DNA of 64,000 nucleotides, from the NCBI GenBank assembly GCA_035519675.1, contig DATIWB010000001.1, forward strand, positions 124,001-188,000. The letters are read 5' to 3'. The notes below the pieces were generated by a model. It did not search any database, was not told where the DNA came from, and saw nothing but the letters and a program-made list of their open reading frames with translations. Of this stretch, positions 45,538 to 54,157 are shown piece after piece; the stretch's first letter is position 1, and each line of letters starts with the position of its first letter. Position numbers and translations under genes: made by a program. The stretch is from RPRB01 sp035519675 (GTDB lineage Bacteria; Myxococcota; Myxococcia; Myxococcales; Myxococcaceae).

Positions 45538-45915
45538 TCAGCTCGCGCCGCTCGGGCGAGCGAGCGGGGCCGGGGCCGGGGCCGGGGCGCGGCCGTAGCG
45601 CATGGTGGCGTAGCCGGTGAGCACACCCACGAGCGTGCCGGGGAGGAGGATCTCCAGGTAGTGGCCGTGCTGCATCAGGGCGATGACCAGCGCCAGCAGT
45701 GCGCCCACGATCGTTCCGAAGACCAGCGTCGGCCCCATCCGGTTCACCTTGCGCGCGAAGAAGCCGATCAGCAGGCCGGCGATCAGCCCCTTGATGGTGG
45801 AGCCCACCACGATGCCCGCCAGCATCGGGCGGACCTCCGGCGTGAACCAGGCCGTCAGCCCATCGAGACTCCCCAGCAGCGCTCCCACCACCAGTGCAGT
45901 CACTACCCGTGTCAT
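45538..45915 (-). CDS. small integral membrane protein
   Basis: This 125-residue protein has about four hydrophobic segments (TALVVGALLGSL, LAGIVVGSTIKGLIAGLLIGFFA, TLVFGTIVGALLALVIAL, ILLPGTLVGVLTGYA) and a low-complexity Pro/Ala tail. Glycine-rich helices suggest close packing or an oligomer. I do not recognise the family. It has a strong ribosome site, AGGAGGAACGACGC before the ATG. It follows the kinase gene on the same strand, 50 bases after its stop. Confidence 0.65.
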   Translation of the reverse strand: MTRVVTALVVGALLGSLDGLTAWFTPEVRPMLAGIVVGSTIKGLIAGLLIGFFARKVNRMGPTLVFGTIVGALLALVIALMQHGHYLEILLPGTLVGVLTGYATMRYGRAPAPAPAPLARPSGAS

Positions 45916-45965
45916 GCGTCGTTCCTCCTGGACCCTGGACCTCTTCAGCGCGCGGCCGGATTCCT

Positions 45966-46922
45966 TTAGGTGCGCCGGACCAGAAAGAGGAGCACTCGCA
46001 CCACCGCATAGGTGAGGAGGAGGGCCAGGGCGACCCGGTGGCGGCGGGCCTGTCGCACCGTCCAGCGCCAGGGGCCCTCTGGCAGGACGCTCACTGCCTC
46101 ACCGGCGAGGTGGCGCTCCACGTCGGCCGCCAGCGCCGCGACCTCCGGGTACCGGTCGCCCGGGGCCTGGGCCATCGCCCGGGCGGCAATGGCCCCCAGG
46201 GGCGCCGGAAGGTCCTCGCCGCTCCCTGCGCCGCGGAGGAGGAACTGGAGGAGCGCTCCCAACGAGTAGACGTCGGCCCGGGGGTCGTCGGCGCCCGGCG
46301 CACCGGCGGCCTGCTCTGGCGCCATGTACCCCGGGGTTCCCAGCGCGGCACCCGGAGCAGTGTCCCCGGGCTGCCCGGTCACCCCGTGCCCCGCGGGCCC
46401 CTCGCGCACGCCCACTCGCTTGGCCAGACCCCAATCCAGCACCAGCACCTCGCCGAACGGACCGAGCATCACGTTCTGGGGCTTGAGGTCGCGATGGACG
46501 ATGCCCCGGGCGTGGGCGAAGGCCACCGTCTCGGCCAGCTTGAGGAAGATCCGCAGCCGCTCGGCCAGCGTCAGGGTCCGCACCGACGCGGCGTCCAGCC
46601 GGGTCCCCACCACCCGCTTCATCGCGTAGAAGGTCCGCCCGTCGACCAGCGTTCCCACGGCGTGGATCGGCACCACCCCCGGATGTTCCAGGGTCGCCAG
46701 CACCTCCGCCTCACGGCGCAGCCGCTGCTCGGCGTCCTCGCCCGGGAGATCGAGGATCTTGAGCGCCAGGCGCCGCTGCAGCGCGGACTCCTCCACCTCG
46801 TACACCGAGCCCATCCCGCCGCGGCCGAGGAGCCCCACCAGCCGGTAGCCGGTCCCCTCCAGATCAGGCTCGCGCAGTACCCGCTGCAGCCGTTCCACGG
46901 CCAGGTCGTCGAGCGCGGTCAT
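45966..46922 (-). CDS. serine/threonine protein kinase with C-terminal membrane helix
   Basis: This 318-residue protein has a Hanks-type kinase domain at about 27-270: glycine loop LLGRGGMGSVYEV, catalytic Lys in LALKIL, HRDLKPQNVML loop, D-W-G in place of D-F-G, and GTPGYMAPEQ. A hydrophobic helix near 292-312 (VALALLLTYAVVRVLLFL) anchors the protein with the kinase in the cytoplasm; there is almost nothing after it, so there is no extracellular sensor. Its ATG directly follows the TGA of the sigma-factor gene (46923), so the pair is translationally coupled. The kinase may modulate the sigma factor; this is inferred from the coupling. Confidence 0.9.
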   Translation of the reverse strand: MTALDDLAVERLQRVLREPDLEGTGYRLVGLLGRGGMGSVYEVEESALQRRLALKILDLPGEDAEQRLRREAEVLATLEHPGVVPIHAVGTLVDGRTFYAMKRVVGTRLDAASVRTLTLAERLRIFLKLAETVAFAHARGIVHRDLKPQNVMLGPFGEVLVLDWGLAKRVGVREGPAGHGVTGQPGDTAPGAALGTPGYMAPEQAAGAPGADDPRADVYSLGALLQFLLRGAGSGEDLPAPLGAIAARAMAQAPGDRYPEVAALAADVERHLAGEAVSVLPEGPWRWTVRQARRHRVALALLLTYAVVRVLLFLVRRT

Positions 46923-47633
46923 TCAGGGCTCCACCCCGAGCAGGGCGCGCGCCTCCTGGCGGAACTCCGTCTCGTCCTGGGTGAGATCGCGCAGGACCTC
47001 CAGCGTCTGCTGGCGCAGGATCCGCCGGGCGAACGAAAGGCGGTTGGTGACCTCGGTGACCGAGAGCCCGAGGCGCTGGCCCAGCTCGGCATACGAGGGT
47101 CGCTCGCCGCCCGGAGGGTCGAGGTCGAAGCCCTCCAGCACCGCCCAGTGCGGCTCCTTCCCCCGGGCGAGCAGGGTGCTCCGGGTGCGGTCCACCGCCA
47201 GGGAGAGGACGCTCCTCCGCCACTCCTGCTCGAACAGCGCCTCCGGTGAATCGCCTCCCGGCGCCTCCAGCACCTCCGCCACCGACTCCAGCGCAACGGG
47301 GAGCTGCCCGCCGCCGCGCTTCTCTCGCCGCCGGGCGGCGTCGGCATTGCGCACCATGGCGTCGATGCAGAGGCGGAGGTAGGTCCGGAGCCGGGCCCGC
47401 CGGCCGTCGTAGGCCACGAGCAGGTCCCGCTCCGACGCCGCGCGGAAGAACTCCTGGGCCAGCTCGGAGGCCTCGTCGGGCGAGCGGCGCCAGCGAATCG
47501 CCAGATACCTCTGGACCGGGCGGAGGTAGGCCAGGGCCAGCGTCTCCTGCGCCGCCCGTCGCCGCCCGGGGTCGTCGCCGCGGAGCGCGTCGAGGACCGA
47601 GTGGCGGGTGGGAGGGAAGAGGCTCATCGCCAT
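46923..47633 (-). CDS. ECF-type sigma factor coupled to a kinase
   Basis: This 236-residue protein has a diverged sigma region 2 (AYLRPVQRYLAIRWRRSPDEASELAQEFFRAA, then YDGRRARLRTYLRLCIDAMVRN, about 35-90) and a region 4 helix-turn-helix (SYAELGQRLGLSVTEVTNRLSFARRILRQQ, about 175-205). Between them lies an acidic linker. This sequence type is seen in planctomycetes, acidobacteria and myxobacteria next to Ser/Thr kinases. Two Met lie at the start (47633 and 47627). The kinase gene begins immediately after the stop. Confidence 0.82.
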   Translation of the reverse strand: MAMSLFPPTRHSVLDALRGDDPGRRRAAQETLALAYLRPVQRYLAIRWRRSPDEASELAQEFFRAASERDLLVAYDGRRARLRTYLRLCIDAMVRNADAARRREKRGGGQLPVALESVAEVLEAPGGDSPEALFEQEWRRSVLSLAVDRTRSTLLARGKEPHWAVLEGFDLDPPGGERPSYAELGQRLGLSVTEVTNRLSFARRILRQQTLEVLRDLTQDETEFRQEARALLGVEP

Positions 47634-47822
47634 CGCCAGTGTCCCACGCTCGACCGGCGCTCCCTAGCCCGGCGAGGGGAGAAGGTGGCCGGCTGCGCCG
47701 CCAGGAGCGAAGACCATCCCCCAGGTCGCTCGAGATCTCGATCTGACCGAATCGGCGCTCCGGGGTTGGGTGGAGCAAACCCGCGCCTGTCCTGCGCCTG
47801 CTCCACGCTCGAAGCGTCCTCG

Positions 47823-47948
47823 GTACGCGTGGGCGCGGCCCCGAGGCCACCACCTGGACCTCGTGCTCCTTGACAAGCTCCTCGAGGACGACCGGGAGCG
47901 GGTGGCGTGCCCCATGCCCTCGCCGACGACTCCGTGGAGGACGCGCAC
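47823..47948 (-). pseudogene. remnant of a glycosyltransferase gene (GMGHATRSR family)
   Basis: Only about 42 codons of similarity remain, broken by two frameshifts. Frame one reads VRVLHGVVGEGMGHATRSR; after a missing base the next frame reads VVLEELVKEHEVQVVASG; after an extra C the first frame returns with RAHAY. This is the N-terminal signature of the MJ1255-type glycosyltransferases. Sequence beyond 47823 has no similarity. The remnant starts 4 bases after the outer membrane protein gene, so it was probably the next gene of that operon before it decayed. Confidence 0.7.
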
Positions 47949-47951
47949 GGC

Positions 47952-48575
47952 TCAGATCCAGAGGTCGATGCGGACGCCGAACGTGAGCCAGACGTGCAGG
48001 GCCTGGTTGCGAATCGTCTCCGAGCCGGTCCCGTTGCCGAGGACGGCGTCGAGATGGGAGTAGACGCCCAGCCCGAGGTCCATGTAGGGCCCGATGCCCA
48101 CCACGTTCCCGAAGAAGTAGAGGACGGCTCCGGTGAGCTTTCCCTCGAATCCGGAGAAGGCGAACGAGGTGTCTTGCGTATCGAGGCTGAGCTTTTCCCA
48201 CCCGCCGCCCAGCCCGATGAATGCCCACCAGCCTCGAAGGCCCGAACCCCAGTACTGGATCTGGGCGCCCAGGTGGAGCGCGTTCCCGGTGCAGTCGGCC
48301 GTCGGGGTGCAGCGCTGGGAGCGGTCCAGGAAGGCGAACTCCCCGTAGCCGACGACGTGCCAGTGGCCCCAGAGCGCGACTCCGACCTCGGCACGGACGG
48401 GGAAACCGCCCTTCATGGCGTTGTTGACGTCGATCTCGTCCGACTTGAACAGGGTTCCGAACGGGACGGCGTAACCGCCTCCGACGCTGAGCACCGCGGC
48501 CACCGGAGCCGCGTCGTCGTAGCGACCCGGCGCACTGGCCAGCGCGAGCCCTGCAAGGACCTGGACGAGTGCCAT
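47952..48575 (-). CDS. outer membrane beta-barrel-type protein
   Basis: This protein of about 207 residues starts at the ATG at 48575 (AGGGGGG four bases upstream), giving signal ALVQVLAGLALASA. The mature part alternates hydrophobic and polar residues in strand-like segments (GGYAVPFGTLF, FPVRAEVGVALWGHWHVVGYGEFAF, LHLGAQIQYWG, WAFIGLGGGWEKLSL, VLYFFGNVVGIGPYMDLGLGVYSHL) and ends WLTFGVRIDLWI with a terminal aromatic region typical of outer membrane barrels. A disulfide pair (RCTPTADC) sits in a loop. No specific family is assigned. The gene that followed it has decayed. Confidence 0.7.
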   Translation of the reverse strand: MALVQVLAGLALASAPGRYDDAAPVAAVLSVGGGYAVPFGTLFKSDEIDVNNAMKGGFPVRAEVGVALWGHWHVVGYGEFAFLDRSQRCTPTADCTGNALHLGAQIQYWGSGLRGWWAFIGLGGGWEKLSLDTQDTSFAFSGFEGKLTGAVLYFFGNVVGIGPYMDLGLGVYSHLDAVLGNGTGSETIRNQALHVWLTFGVRIDLWI

Positions 48576-48654
48576 GGTTCCCCCCTGACCTCGCACTCCA
48601 GCACCTTGTGGCCGCTCGACGGAACGGGAAAGATGCTCGGTCGAGGGAGAGACG

Positions 48655-50460
48655 ATGCGCCGACGAGGGGGGAAGCGCCGCGACCGGTCCTGGGTGTGCG
48701 CCTTCCTTGCGCTCGCGTCCTGCGCCAGTCACACCGACGAGGACGCGAAGGCGTGTGCCGGCTACGTCTGCTCCGCCGGGCAATGCCAGGCGGGCCCGAG
48801 CGGACCGGAGTGCGTCTGCGGCGCGGCCGAACAGGCGATGCACCTCGCCTGCACGCTTCTCCGCGTAGACCAGGGCACGGACGACGACCGTGACCATGCC
48901 CGGTCCATCGCCCTGAACGCGGACGTCCCCGGGGAGATCGGCGTTCCTGCCGCCAACCGCACCCAGGACGTGGACGTCTACCGCTTCGAGGCCTCGGCAG
49001 GCCGGGTGTACCTGATCGAGGTGACCAGCGGTCCGTCTCTCGAGGTCCGGATCGAGGACTCCGCGGGCAACTATCAGACGAGCGGCAGTGGCACCTCGCT
49101 GCGCCTCGCCACGCCCTCCGCCGGAGAGACGGAGTACGTCACCGTCAAGTCGACGGACTCCCACGAGATCGGGCAATACCTGCTCCGGATCACCGATCTC
49201 GCCGCGGCCGCCGAGTCGAGCACGCTAGGGCCGGCTCCGGCCTCGGTCGAGGGAACGATTGCCCCGGCGGGCAATGTGGACGGCTACGCGCTCGTCGTCG
49301 ACGCGGGCGTGATCTACGACATTGGCTGCACGTTCGAGCCGGCGCTTCCCGGCTCGGCCGCGCTCCCGGTCCCCGGAAACCCCACCCGCTTCAGGGCCCA
49401 GTCGGGTGCGCGCTACGGAGTGAGCGTCGGTGGCGGGCAGACCGGCGTCGGCAGGTACCGGTGTGAGCTCACCGAGGCCGCCGTCCAGGACGACGTGGGC
49501 GATACCGTCGAGACTGCGCTCCTCCTGCCGGAAGCCCCCGCGAGCTTCGATGGCAGGGGAGATGTTGCGTTCGACAACGACGTGTTCGGCGTTCATGCGC
49601 GCCCAGGTAAGTATCTCTGGGCCCACACCACGGCGTGCTACGCCGGGTTCACCACGTCGCCGTTTGTGAGAGGAGGATTCGTGACGGACGCGCATCCCGG
49701 TCTCATCGGAGACGAGCTGGCGTACCTCGTGATCTACTGCGAGTCTCCGGGCACGTACCACCTCACGCTCGAGGAGCTGACCGACCTGGAGGGCAACACC
49801 CCGGCGACCGCCACTCCGATCGCCCCCGGGATCATCCAGGGGCGGCTCGAGGGTCCTCAGGACGTGGACGTCTTCATGTTCCAGGCAGCGGCGCATCACG
49901 TCTACGCACTGGAGGGGACGGGGCTCTTCGGCCCAAGTGATCTACCCGTCTGGAACGTCACGGGACCCTCGCTCGAGCAGGGCGCCGTGCAAATGGACGG
50001 AGGGTTCGCCCGAACCTTCTCGGTCGCGACCTCCGGACCGGCCTTCGTGTCCGTCGGCTGGCGGCGGGACGGGTCGTTCAGCCCGCCGATCTCCTACGCT
50101 GTGCCGCTGGAAGACACCGGAGCCCTGGATCCCGAGCCGGGCACGCCCGAGGACGCGATTCCGTCGACGGTCGGAGTCACCATCCACGGCGCATCGAACT
50201 TCGGTGGTGACGTGGACTGTTACGCCTTCACGCTGCCGCCTGCGCAGGGCTTCACCGCGGAACCGAGCATCGGGGTAACGACGCTCTTCGCTCCGGACGG
50301 AGGGTCGACGACGTACTTGGGGCAGTTCCAGTTCGACAGTGATGTCGGCGGCCGTCACATCCTCTGTCTCCAGACCACGACCGGTACTGGCGGCGGGATT
50401 GACGGCCCGTCGATCCCCGAGCTGGGCGACTACCCGTACACCCTGCTCGTGCATCCCTGA
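48655..50460 (+). CDS. lipoprotein with five PPC-like beta-sandwich repeats
   Basis: This 601-residue protein has lipobox FLALASC near residue 23, then a compact Cys-rich module (CAGYVCSAGQCQAG...ECVCGAAEQAMHLAC, about 34-65) resembling an EGF-like knot. Five repeats of about 95 residues follow, each opening with an Asp-rich strand: DVDVYRFEA, NVDGYALVV, DNDVFGVHA, DVDVFMFQA and DVDCYAFTL. They resemble bacterial pre-peptidase C (PPC) domains, usually at the C-terminus of secreted proteases; no peptidase domain is present here, so it is more likely an adhesive or structural surface lipoprotein. It converges on a kelch pseudogene. Confidence 0.75.
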   Translation: MRRRGGKRRDRSWVCAFLALASCASHTDEDAKACAGYVCSAGQCQAGPSGPECVCGAAEQAMHLACTLLRVDQGTDDDRDHARSIALNADVPGEIGVPAANRTQDVDVYRFEASAGRVYLIEVTSGPSLEVRIEDSAGNYQTSGSGTSLRLATPSAGETEYVTVKSTDSHEIGQYLLRITDLAAAAESSTLGPAPASVEGTIAPAGNVDGYALVVDAGVIYDIGCTFEPALPGSAALPVPGNPTRFRAQSGARYGVSVGGGQTGVGRYRCELTEAAVQDDVGDTVETALLLPEAPASFDGRGDVAFDNDVFGVHARPGKYLWAHTTACYAGFTTSPFVRGGFVTDAHPGLIGDELAYLVIYCESPGTYHLTLEELTDLEGNTPATATPIAPGIIQGRLEGPQDVDVFMFQAAAHHVYALEGTGLFGPSDLPVWNVTGPSLEQGAVQMDGGFARTFSVATSGPAFVSVGWRRDGSFSPPISYAVPLEDTGALDPEPGTPEDAIPSTVGVTIHGASNFGGDVDCYAFTLPPAQGFTAEPSIGVTTLFAPDGGSTTYLGQFQFDSDVGGRHILCLQTTTGTGGGIDGPSIPELGDYPYTLLVHP

Positions 50461-50464
50461 GCGC

Positions 50465-50840
50465 TCACGGCGGCGTGTACTTCCATACGTACCTCACGCC
50501 GGAGAAGCCCTGCCGCGCGCCGCCCTGCGTCCGGAAGCCGCCCATCACGTAGATCGCGTCGCCCACCGCCACGGCGCTGTGACCGGTGAGCTCGATGGGC
50601 ATGTCGGGCAGCGCCTCCCGGTGGCCGGTGGCCGGATCGAACCGGCTCACCGTCTTGTAGACCGTGTTCACCGGCACCTGTCCGCCGATCACTAGAGCTT
50701 CCCGTCGAGCACCGCGCTCCCGCCGCCGCTCCGCGGGGTGGGGAGATCCTCCAGCGGGCTCCAGGCGTCGGTTCCCGGGTCGTACACCTCGGTGCTGGCG
50801 AGGGCGGAGAGCAGAGGCGATCCGGAAACGCAACCGGGGC
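50465..50840 (-). pseudogene. kelch-repeat gene fragment with frameshift
   Basis: Kelch-type repeats are readable in two frames. The 5' piece (from about 50810) reads STEVYDPGTDAWSPLEDLP...SAVLDGKL and meets a TAG at 50693. The downstream frame continues VIGGQVPVNTVYKTVSRFDP...DMPIELTGHSAVAVGDAIYVMGGF and ends at 50465. Deletion of one base (TACGTG to TAGTG) explains the shift. No start codon or signal precedes the 5' piece, so the gene is also truncated at its N-terminus. Such proteins are usually lipid-anchored or secreted; compare the intact gene at 57207-58445. Confidence 0.75.
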
Positions 50841-50930
50841 GCGCACGCAGCCGGCGATGCGCCGGGTGCAGCGCTTCGCCACCCCGTCGATTTCGACGGC
50901 ACGCCGGGGAATCTCACCGGCCACGGATCA

Positions 50931-51098
50931 GTGCGCGCAGAAGCGCGCAACAGCGCCCGGTTGCTGGCCCCAGGGCGCGCACGAGCACGCATTCGGCGGC
51001 AGCGCGTGTAGTGGGGAAGTAGCAGCCCCGGAGGAGGCCGACTCGGTGAGCATGGCACTCGCGGAGGTCGCTGCGCGGTGGCGAGCGCTGCGGAGCCC
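50931..51098 (+). repeat. dispersed ~165-bp repeat, copy A
   Basis: This copy is about 90% identical to 56905-57068 in the same orientation by hand alignment of the first 140 bases (from GTGCGCGCAG to GCGGAGCCC). It has no convincing gene of its own; several short frames exist in both copies but none has a start and ribosome site. It lies upstream of the kelch fragment. It may be a non-autonomous element or a fragment of a larger element. Confidence 0.7.
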
Positions 51099-51545
51099 CG
51101 AGCAGCCTCGTCAGTCACTCCTGAAGTTGCTCCTTCTGATGGAGCGCATCCGGCTCCCGCGCTCTCCAGACGCAACGCGCGACGTCGCTGACGCCACCGG
51201 GGCAACGGCGTCTTCTCCTCGTCCTGGTTCGAGCGGACCTCGGTCAGCGTCCACTCGGTGAGCAGGAGCATCTCGCTGGCGCTCTCCGGCGCCGCCCGCA
51301 ATGGCTGCGCGATCCCCGGGCGAGGATGCACGTGCTGCGCGAAAGGCGCCGCGGCAGACCGGGTCATTGCGATTGCATCGACGGGCCAACCACAGCCGCC
51401 GGAGCAAACCCGCTCGCGTCGCGTCGCCCGAGTAAGCGCGACCGCTAACTCGGGAATCTTCGAGCATCACAGCCATGTCCCGTGCACCCGCTCGAGCTCC
51501 CACGGCTCTCGACTTGCATGCTCCAGCGAGCCGGGGAGGTGCCTC
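51099..51545. other. intergenic region without a recognised gene
   Basis: Nothing convincing is coded in this 447-base stretch, which follows repeat copy A. Frames on both strands are open but Arg/Ser-rich and lack starts with ribosome sites. The right end holds the ribosome site of the radical SAM gene (GGGGAGG). A short minus-strand run reading SASEMLLLTEWTLTEVRSNQDEE near 51260 looks more protein-like than its surroundings and may be a gene relic. Confidence 0.4.
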
Positions 51546-52778
51546 ATGGCTCGGATTGAAGCGGAGCTGATGGCACGGGGCGCCGCGTCGCGCGCGCCCG
51601 CGTTTGAGGCCCCACATCCGGGTCGGGCACCGGTCGTCACGGGTCTCCGCAAGTCCATGATCCGTCTGGGTCTCTGGGGACGGCTCGCCCGGCGATCCCT
51701 CGAGCTCTATGGCAGCCCGGGAAAGACGTTGAGCGCACTGCGCGCGGTGGCGAGCACCCGCCGCAAGGTCGCCGGAGGTCTGCCTCCTCGGAAGTACGTC
51801 GTCTCGAGGGGTCGCGCCTTCTTCTCACTGCACGCCCCGGGATATCCGTCCCGGGCGTTCGATCGGTATGCCGAGCTGGAACTGAACCGTGCCGTTCCCC
51901 TGCGCCCGGGCACCGACCTGCAGTTTGCCTTCATCGCGATCACTCGCCGGTGCGGGTTGCAGTGCGTCCACTGCTCCGAATGGGAGACCCTGCGACAGCC
52001 CGACGTCCTCTCGGTGAAGGACCTCTGCGAGATCGCCGAGCGCCTCCGAGCCGCAGGGGCGGTGCAGATCCTCCTCACCGGAGGCGAGCCTCTCTTGCGG
52101 CTCGATGCCGCGGAGGCCATCTGCCGGACCGTCCACGAGGACTGCGACGTCTGGGCGCTGACCTCCGGCGTACCCCTGACCGCGGAGGTGGCCCGCCGCT
52201 TCCGTGACGCCGGGGCCACGGGGGTGAGGGTCAGCCTGGACCATGTGGACCCCGCAAAGCACGACCGCTTCCGAGGCGTCCCCGGAACGTTTGCCCGCGC
52301 CGTCGCTGGTGCGCAGAGTGCGCGGGAGGCAGGTCTGCTGGTGGCCCTGGAACTCACCGCGACCCGCGACTTCGTCACCCCCGATAACCTCGAGCGCTAC
52401 GCGACCCTGGCCCGGGACCTCGGCGCAGGGTTCATCGAGGTGCTCGATCCACGATCGGTGGGCCGCTGGACCGGGGAAGCCGTGGCCCTACCGCCTGAGC
52501 AGATCGCGCTGCTCGAGGCCTTCGACCGGACGATGAACCTGGAGCGCCCGGACATGCCCCTCGTGGACTACCCGGGAATCGGACAGCGCCGGGACGGGTG
52601 CTGGGGCGCCGGTGACCGGTACCTCTTCGTCGACGCCGCCGGCTCCGTGCACGCCTGCCCGTTCTGCCACGGCGAGGTGGGCCGGTGTCCCGACGAGTCA
52701 CTGCGGACGCTGAGAGGGCGTCTCCGGGCCCAGGGCTGCCAGGCCTATCCGCGGGCCCGAACCGACGGCCGGATCTAG
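51546..52778 (+). CDS. radical SAM protein with SPASM-like C-terminus
   Basis: This protein of about 410 residues has the cluster motif C136-GLQ-C140-VH-C143 in AFIAITRRCGLQCVHC, and the SAM-binding GGEPLLR near residue 184 and VSLDH near 230. The C-terminal region has CWGAGDRYLFVDAAGSVHACPFCHGEVGRC, a short Cys set like SPASM/twitch domains that bind an extra Fe-S cluster. Such enzymes modify peptides (RiPP, quinohaem) or act in cofactor synthesis; no precursor peptide gene was seen nearby. The ATG at 51546 has GGGGAGG seven bases upstream. The first 110 residues are a basic extension of unknown fold. Its last 27 codons overlap the convergent GT1 gene. Confidence 0.82.
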   Translation: MARIEAELMARGAASRAPAFEAPHPGRAPVVTGLRKSMIRLGLWGRLARRSLELYGSPGKTLSALRAVASTRRKVAGGLPPRKYVVSRGRAFFSLHAPGYPSRAFDRYAELELNRAVPLRPGTDLQFAFIAITRRCGLQCVHCSEWETLRQPDVLSVKDLCEIAERLRAAGAVQILLTGGEPLLRLDAAEAICRTVHEDCDVWALTSGVPLTAEVARRFRDAGATGVRVSLDHVDPAKHDRFRGVPGTFARAVAGAQSAREAGLLVALELTATRDFVTPDNLERYATLARDLGAGFIEVLDPRSVGRWTGEAVALPPEQIALLEAFDRTMNLERPDMPLVDYPGIGQRRDGCWGAGDRYLFVDAAGSVHACPFCHGEVGRCPDESLRTLRGRLRAQGCQAYPRARTDGRI

Positions 52779-54011
52779 AACGTGCTCCAGCTCTCGCACC
52801 GCGGTTCCGACGCCATCCTCCGAGCGGATGCACTCCCCGAGCGCGCGCGCGGTTTGACCCAGGCGGTAGTCCTCCAGCGCCCGCCGGATCGCGCGCGCGA
52901 GCCGCCCGACACTCAGCCTGCGCTCGGGGATGGGCGCCGGCCCCGCGCCGAGGCGTCGCACCCGCTCGGCCCAGAACGGCTGGTCGAAGGCGAAGGGCAC
53001 CACCACCGAGGGCACGCCGGCCCGCAGCGCGGATGCCGTCGTGCCAGCTCCGCCGTGGTGCACCACGGCGGCCGCCCGCGGGAAGAGCCACGCGTGGGGA
53101 GCGTGCTCCATCGCCAGGATCTGCGAAGGGAGCTCCTCGGGCCGAAGGCCTCCCCACCCCGAGAGCAGGATGCCGCGGGCCCCGGTCTCCACCAGCGCCT
53201 CCACGACGATGCGGGCGGTCCTCACCGGATTTCGGGTGCTCATGCTCCCGAAGCCCACGACCACCGGAGGCGAGCCCTGGTCGAGGAATCGCTGGAGCTG
53301 CGGCGGAGGCTTCCAGCCGGTCGGGTCGTCCAGGAACCAGTACCCGGTGAACCGGGCGCGGCGCCACCCGGCGGGGGGGGAGACGACGGCCGGGCTGATG
53401 CCGAAGAGCAAGATCCGGGAACTGGACGCCATCCTGGCCAGGGGCGGGAAGCGGCCCGCGCCGGTACTCGCCATCGCCCGATCCGCCATTGGCCGGATCG
53501 AGCGCCACACCAGCCAGGCCGCGAGCGCGTGCGAGGTCCAGTTGTAACCGGGCAGCCACGCGAGGCCCTGAGGGAGAAGCGGGTCGGGGAACTCGGAGGT
53601 GGGCCCGATGGGAATCAGGTGGGCGCCGAAGTGGGGGATCCCGAGCCTGGCCGCGGCGGCGTACCCCGGGAAGGCGCCCAGCCCGGAGCAGCCCACAGCG
53701 TCGGCGCCCTCACAGGCGGCCAGCGCGTCAGCGAACACCGCCCGGGCGGTCTCCTCGGCGATCGCGCCGAACCGGCGCCAGGCCCGGAAGGGGTCCGCGG
53801 CGCGAAACGCATCCCTGAACCGCTCCGAGGCGAGCAGCGCTCGCGGATCGGCCGCCCTGGTCGGAGCCAGGTCGAGACCGAGCCTGCTCGCCATGGGCGA
53901 GAAGGACTCGTGGGCGAGGATGCGCACGGTGTGCCCGGCGCGCTTGAGGCCGAGGGCGAAGATCGGAGCGACGTCCCCGAGCGAACCCACGGTCACCAGC
54001 GCGAGGTGCAT
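52698..54011 (-). CDS. glycosyltransferase family 1 (UGT/MGT type)
   Basis: This protein of about 437 residues has the GT-B fold. N-terminal: HLALVTVGSLGDVAPIFALGLKRAGHTVRI. C-terminal nucleotide-sugar half: PPVVVGFGSMSTRNPVRT and HAWLFPRAAAVVHHGGAGTTASALRAGVPSVVVPFAFDQPFWAERVRRLGAGP, the GHxxxH-G-G-A-G-T signature of sterol/macrolide glycosyltransferases. The ATG at 54011 was preferred over 54053, whose extra residues lie before the Rossmann strand. It overlaps the radical SAM gene by 81 bases at the 3' ends. The acceptor may be a lipid, sterol or natural product. Confidence 0.85.
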   Translation of the reverse strand: MHLALVTVGSLGDVAPIFALGLKRAGHTVRILAHESFSPMASRLGLDLAPTRAADPRALLASERFRDAFRAADPFRAWRRFGAIAEETARAVFADALAACEGADAVGCSGLGAFPGYAAAARLGIPHFGAHLIPIGPTSEFPDPLLPQGLAWLPGYNWTSHALAAWLVWRSIRPMADRAMASTGAGRFPPLARMASSSRILLFGISPAVVSPPAGWRRARFTGYWFLDDPTGWKPPPQLQRFLDQGSPPVVVGFGSMSTRNPVRTARIVVEALVETGARGILLSGWGGLRPEELPSQILAMEHAPHAWLFPRAAAVVHHGGAGTTASALRAGVPSVVVPFAFDQPFWAERVRRLGAGPAPIPERRLSVGRLARAIRRALEDYRLGQTARALGECIRSEDGVGTAVRELEHVLDPAVGSGPRIGLAALGPETPSQRPQ

Positions 54012-54157
54012 GTGCCCCGTTGCCCGCGGCTCCTCGCTCCGGCGGACCGCCACCCGCCGCGAAGGGCGGGCCTTCGGATCGGCGAGGAGCCGTCGATGGT
54101 CACGCTAGCACGGGCAACTCGCCGTTCGATCTCCCCTGAAGACCGAGGTCACCGGTC

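Noticed and set aside
51546..52778. RiPP biosynthesis cluster around the radical SAM gene
   Set aside because: No precursor peptide, protease or exporter gene was seen beside it.
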